64,000 nucleotides of DNA from Sinorhizobium medicae (GTDB lineage: Bacteria > Pseudomonadota > Alphaproteobacteria > Rhizobiales > Rhizobiaceae). The stretch covers positions 248,001 to 312,000 of the forward strand of contig NZ_VITA01000004.1 in the NCBI RefSeq assembly GCF_007827695.1, read 5' to 3'. Shown here in pieces: positions 63,697 to 64,000 of the stretch. The notes beneath the pieces were generated by a model. The model was given only the letters and a program-made list of their open reading frames with translations, searched no databases and had not been told where the DNA came from. A program made the translations under genes and the position numbers. How positions within the stretch are numbered: position 1 is the stretch's first letter; every line of letters begins with the position of its first letter.

Positions 63697-63732
63697 CCCC
63701 GCCTTTCTCGCTACGGCGACAGGCGGGGTTTC
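63697..63732 (+). terminator. Intrinsic terminator of asd
   Basis: CCCCGCCT (63697-63704) pairs with AGGCGGGG (63721-63728) and is followed by TTTCG. The 16-base loop contains a small internal CGCT/GGCG pairing. Confidence 0.65.
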
Positions 63733-63826
63733 GCAGTTCTTTCGGCAGGCGACGGATTCACGTGAAACCTCAGCCGGCAGCGGATATTTCGAAGGCATCA
63801 CATTCGGGCAATCGACGGGGTATTTT

Positions 63827-64000
63827 ATGCACAAGGTGAAGATCGCAGCAGCCGGCCTTGCGGCCCTTATCTCAATCGCAGTTCTCCCGGGATCCGCCAG
63901 CGCGGCTCAGTGCGGCAATGACGGGAGCGGTTTCTCGGCCTGGCTGTCGGAGTTTAAGCGCGAAGCCGCAGGGAACGGCATCAATCCTTCCGTTGTCGAG
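63827..64000 (+). CDS. Lytic murein transglycosylase (MltB-like), N-terminal part only
   Basis: The first 58 codons of a gene that runs off the window. A signal peptide is clear (KIAAAGLAALISIAVLPGSASA), followed by a cysteine close to the cleavage site. The mature start then reads FSAWLSEFKREAAGNGINPSVVE, which matches the opening of SltB/MltB lytic transglycosylases that cleave peptidoglycan glycan strands. The catalytic glutamate lies beyond the window. The cysteine two residues after AA might indicate lipidation, but a lipobox is not obvious. Start at ATG 63827. Confidence 0.65.
   Translation, partial: MHKVKIAAAGLAALISIAVLPGSASAAQCGNDGSGFSAWLSEFKREAAGNGINPSVVE

Overview
This 64 kb window looks like chromosomal DNA from Sinorhizobium/Ensifer or a very close relative in the Rhizobiaceae. 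The strongest pointers are recognisable NdvA and NdvB (cyclic beta-1,2-glucan export and synthesis), a 1152-residue pyruvate carboxylase, GC-rich codon use, and several rhizobial palindromic intergenic repeats. No rRNA, tRNA, CRISPR array or complete insertion sequence was seen.

Layout. 0-3.5 kb: a DeoR-type repressor and a polar amino-acid ABC transporter with an attenuator-like hairpin after the binding protein. 3.6-10 kb: pyc, a solo LuxR-type regulator and ndvA. 10.1-19.1 kb: an apparent insertion between ndvA and the opgC-like/ndvB pair. It starts with a decayed group II intron tail and a truncated palindrome. It then carries an 8-gene, tightly overlapping operon under a GntR regulator: cytoplasmic sulfatase, TauT/SsuABC-type importer with an extra small membrane-anchored protein, threo-aldose (fucose-type) dehydrogenase, and a fuconolactonase-like amidohydrolase. 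It ends in gene debris. 19.1-29.1 kb: opgC-like acyltransferase and the giant ndvB. 29.4-36.1 kb: a LysR regulator divergent from a four-gene operon that reads as the lower lysine (2-aminoadipate) pathway to 2-oxoglutarate. 36.2-38.2 kb: an XRE-cupin regulator divergent from an omega-amino-acid transaminase. 38.3-48.1 kb: a minus-strand carbohydrate ABC system with two GMC oxidoreductases, an SDR and a glycerate kinase. 48.2-54.2 kb: a minus-strand operon led by its own LacI repressor (Gfo/Idh/MocA oxidoreductase, CoA-transferase, enoyl-CoA hydratase, aldehyde dehydrogenase), divergent from a DUF993 aldolase-like gene with two matched operator palindromes. 55.8-64 kb: M3 peptidase, leuB, a PAP2 phosphatase, an MFS transporter with an unusually large loop, asd, and the start of a lytic transglycosylase.

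How the genes work together. NdvB makes periplasmic cyclic glucan, NdvA exports it and the OpgC-like enzyme probably decorates it. The 10.9-18.6 kb operon is the most novel part. I read it as import of a small sulfated compound, desulfation in the cytoplasm, then oxidation of a released aldose to a lactone and hydrolysis to an aldonate. The chemistry is inferred from families and the true substrate is unknown. The 30.4-36.1 kb operon supplies every step from the 6-semialdehyde/piperideine-6-carboxylate to 2-oxoglutarate. All functional statements come from reading translated sequence and recalled family features; no database search was run.
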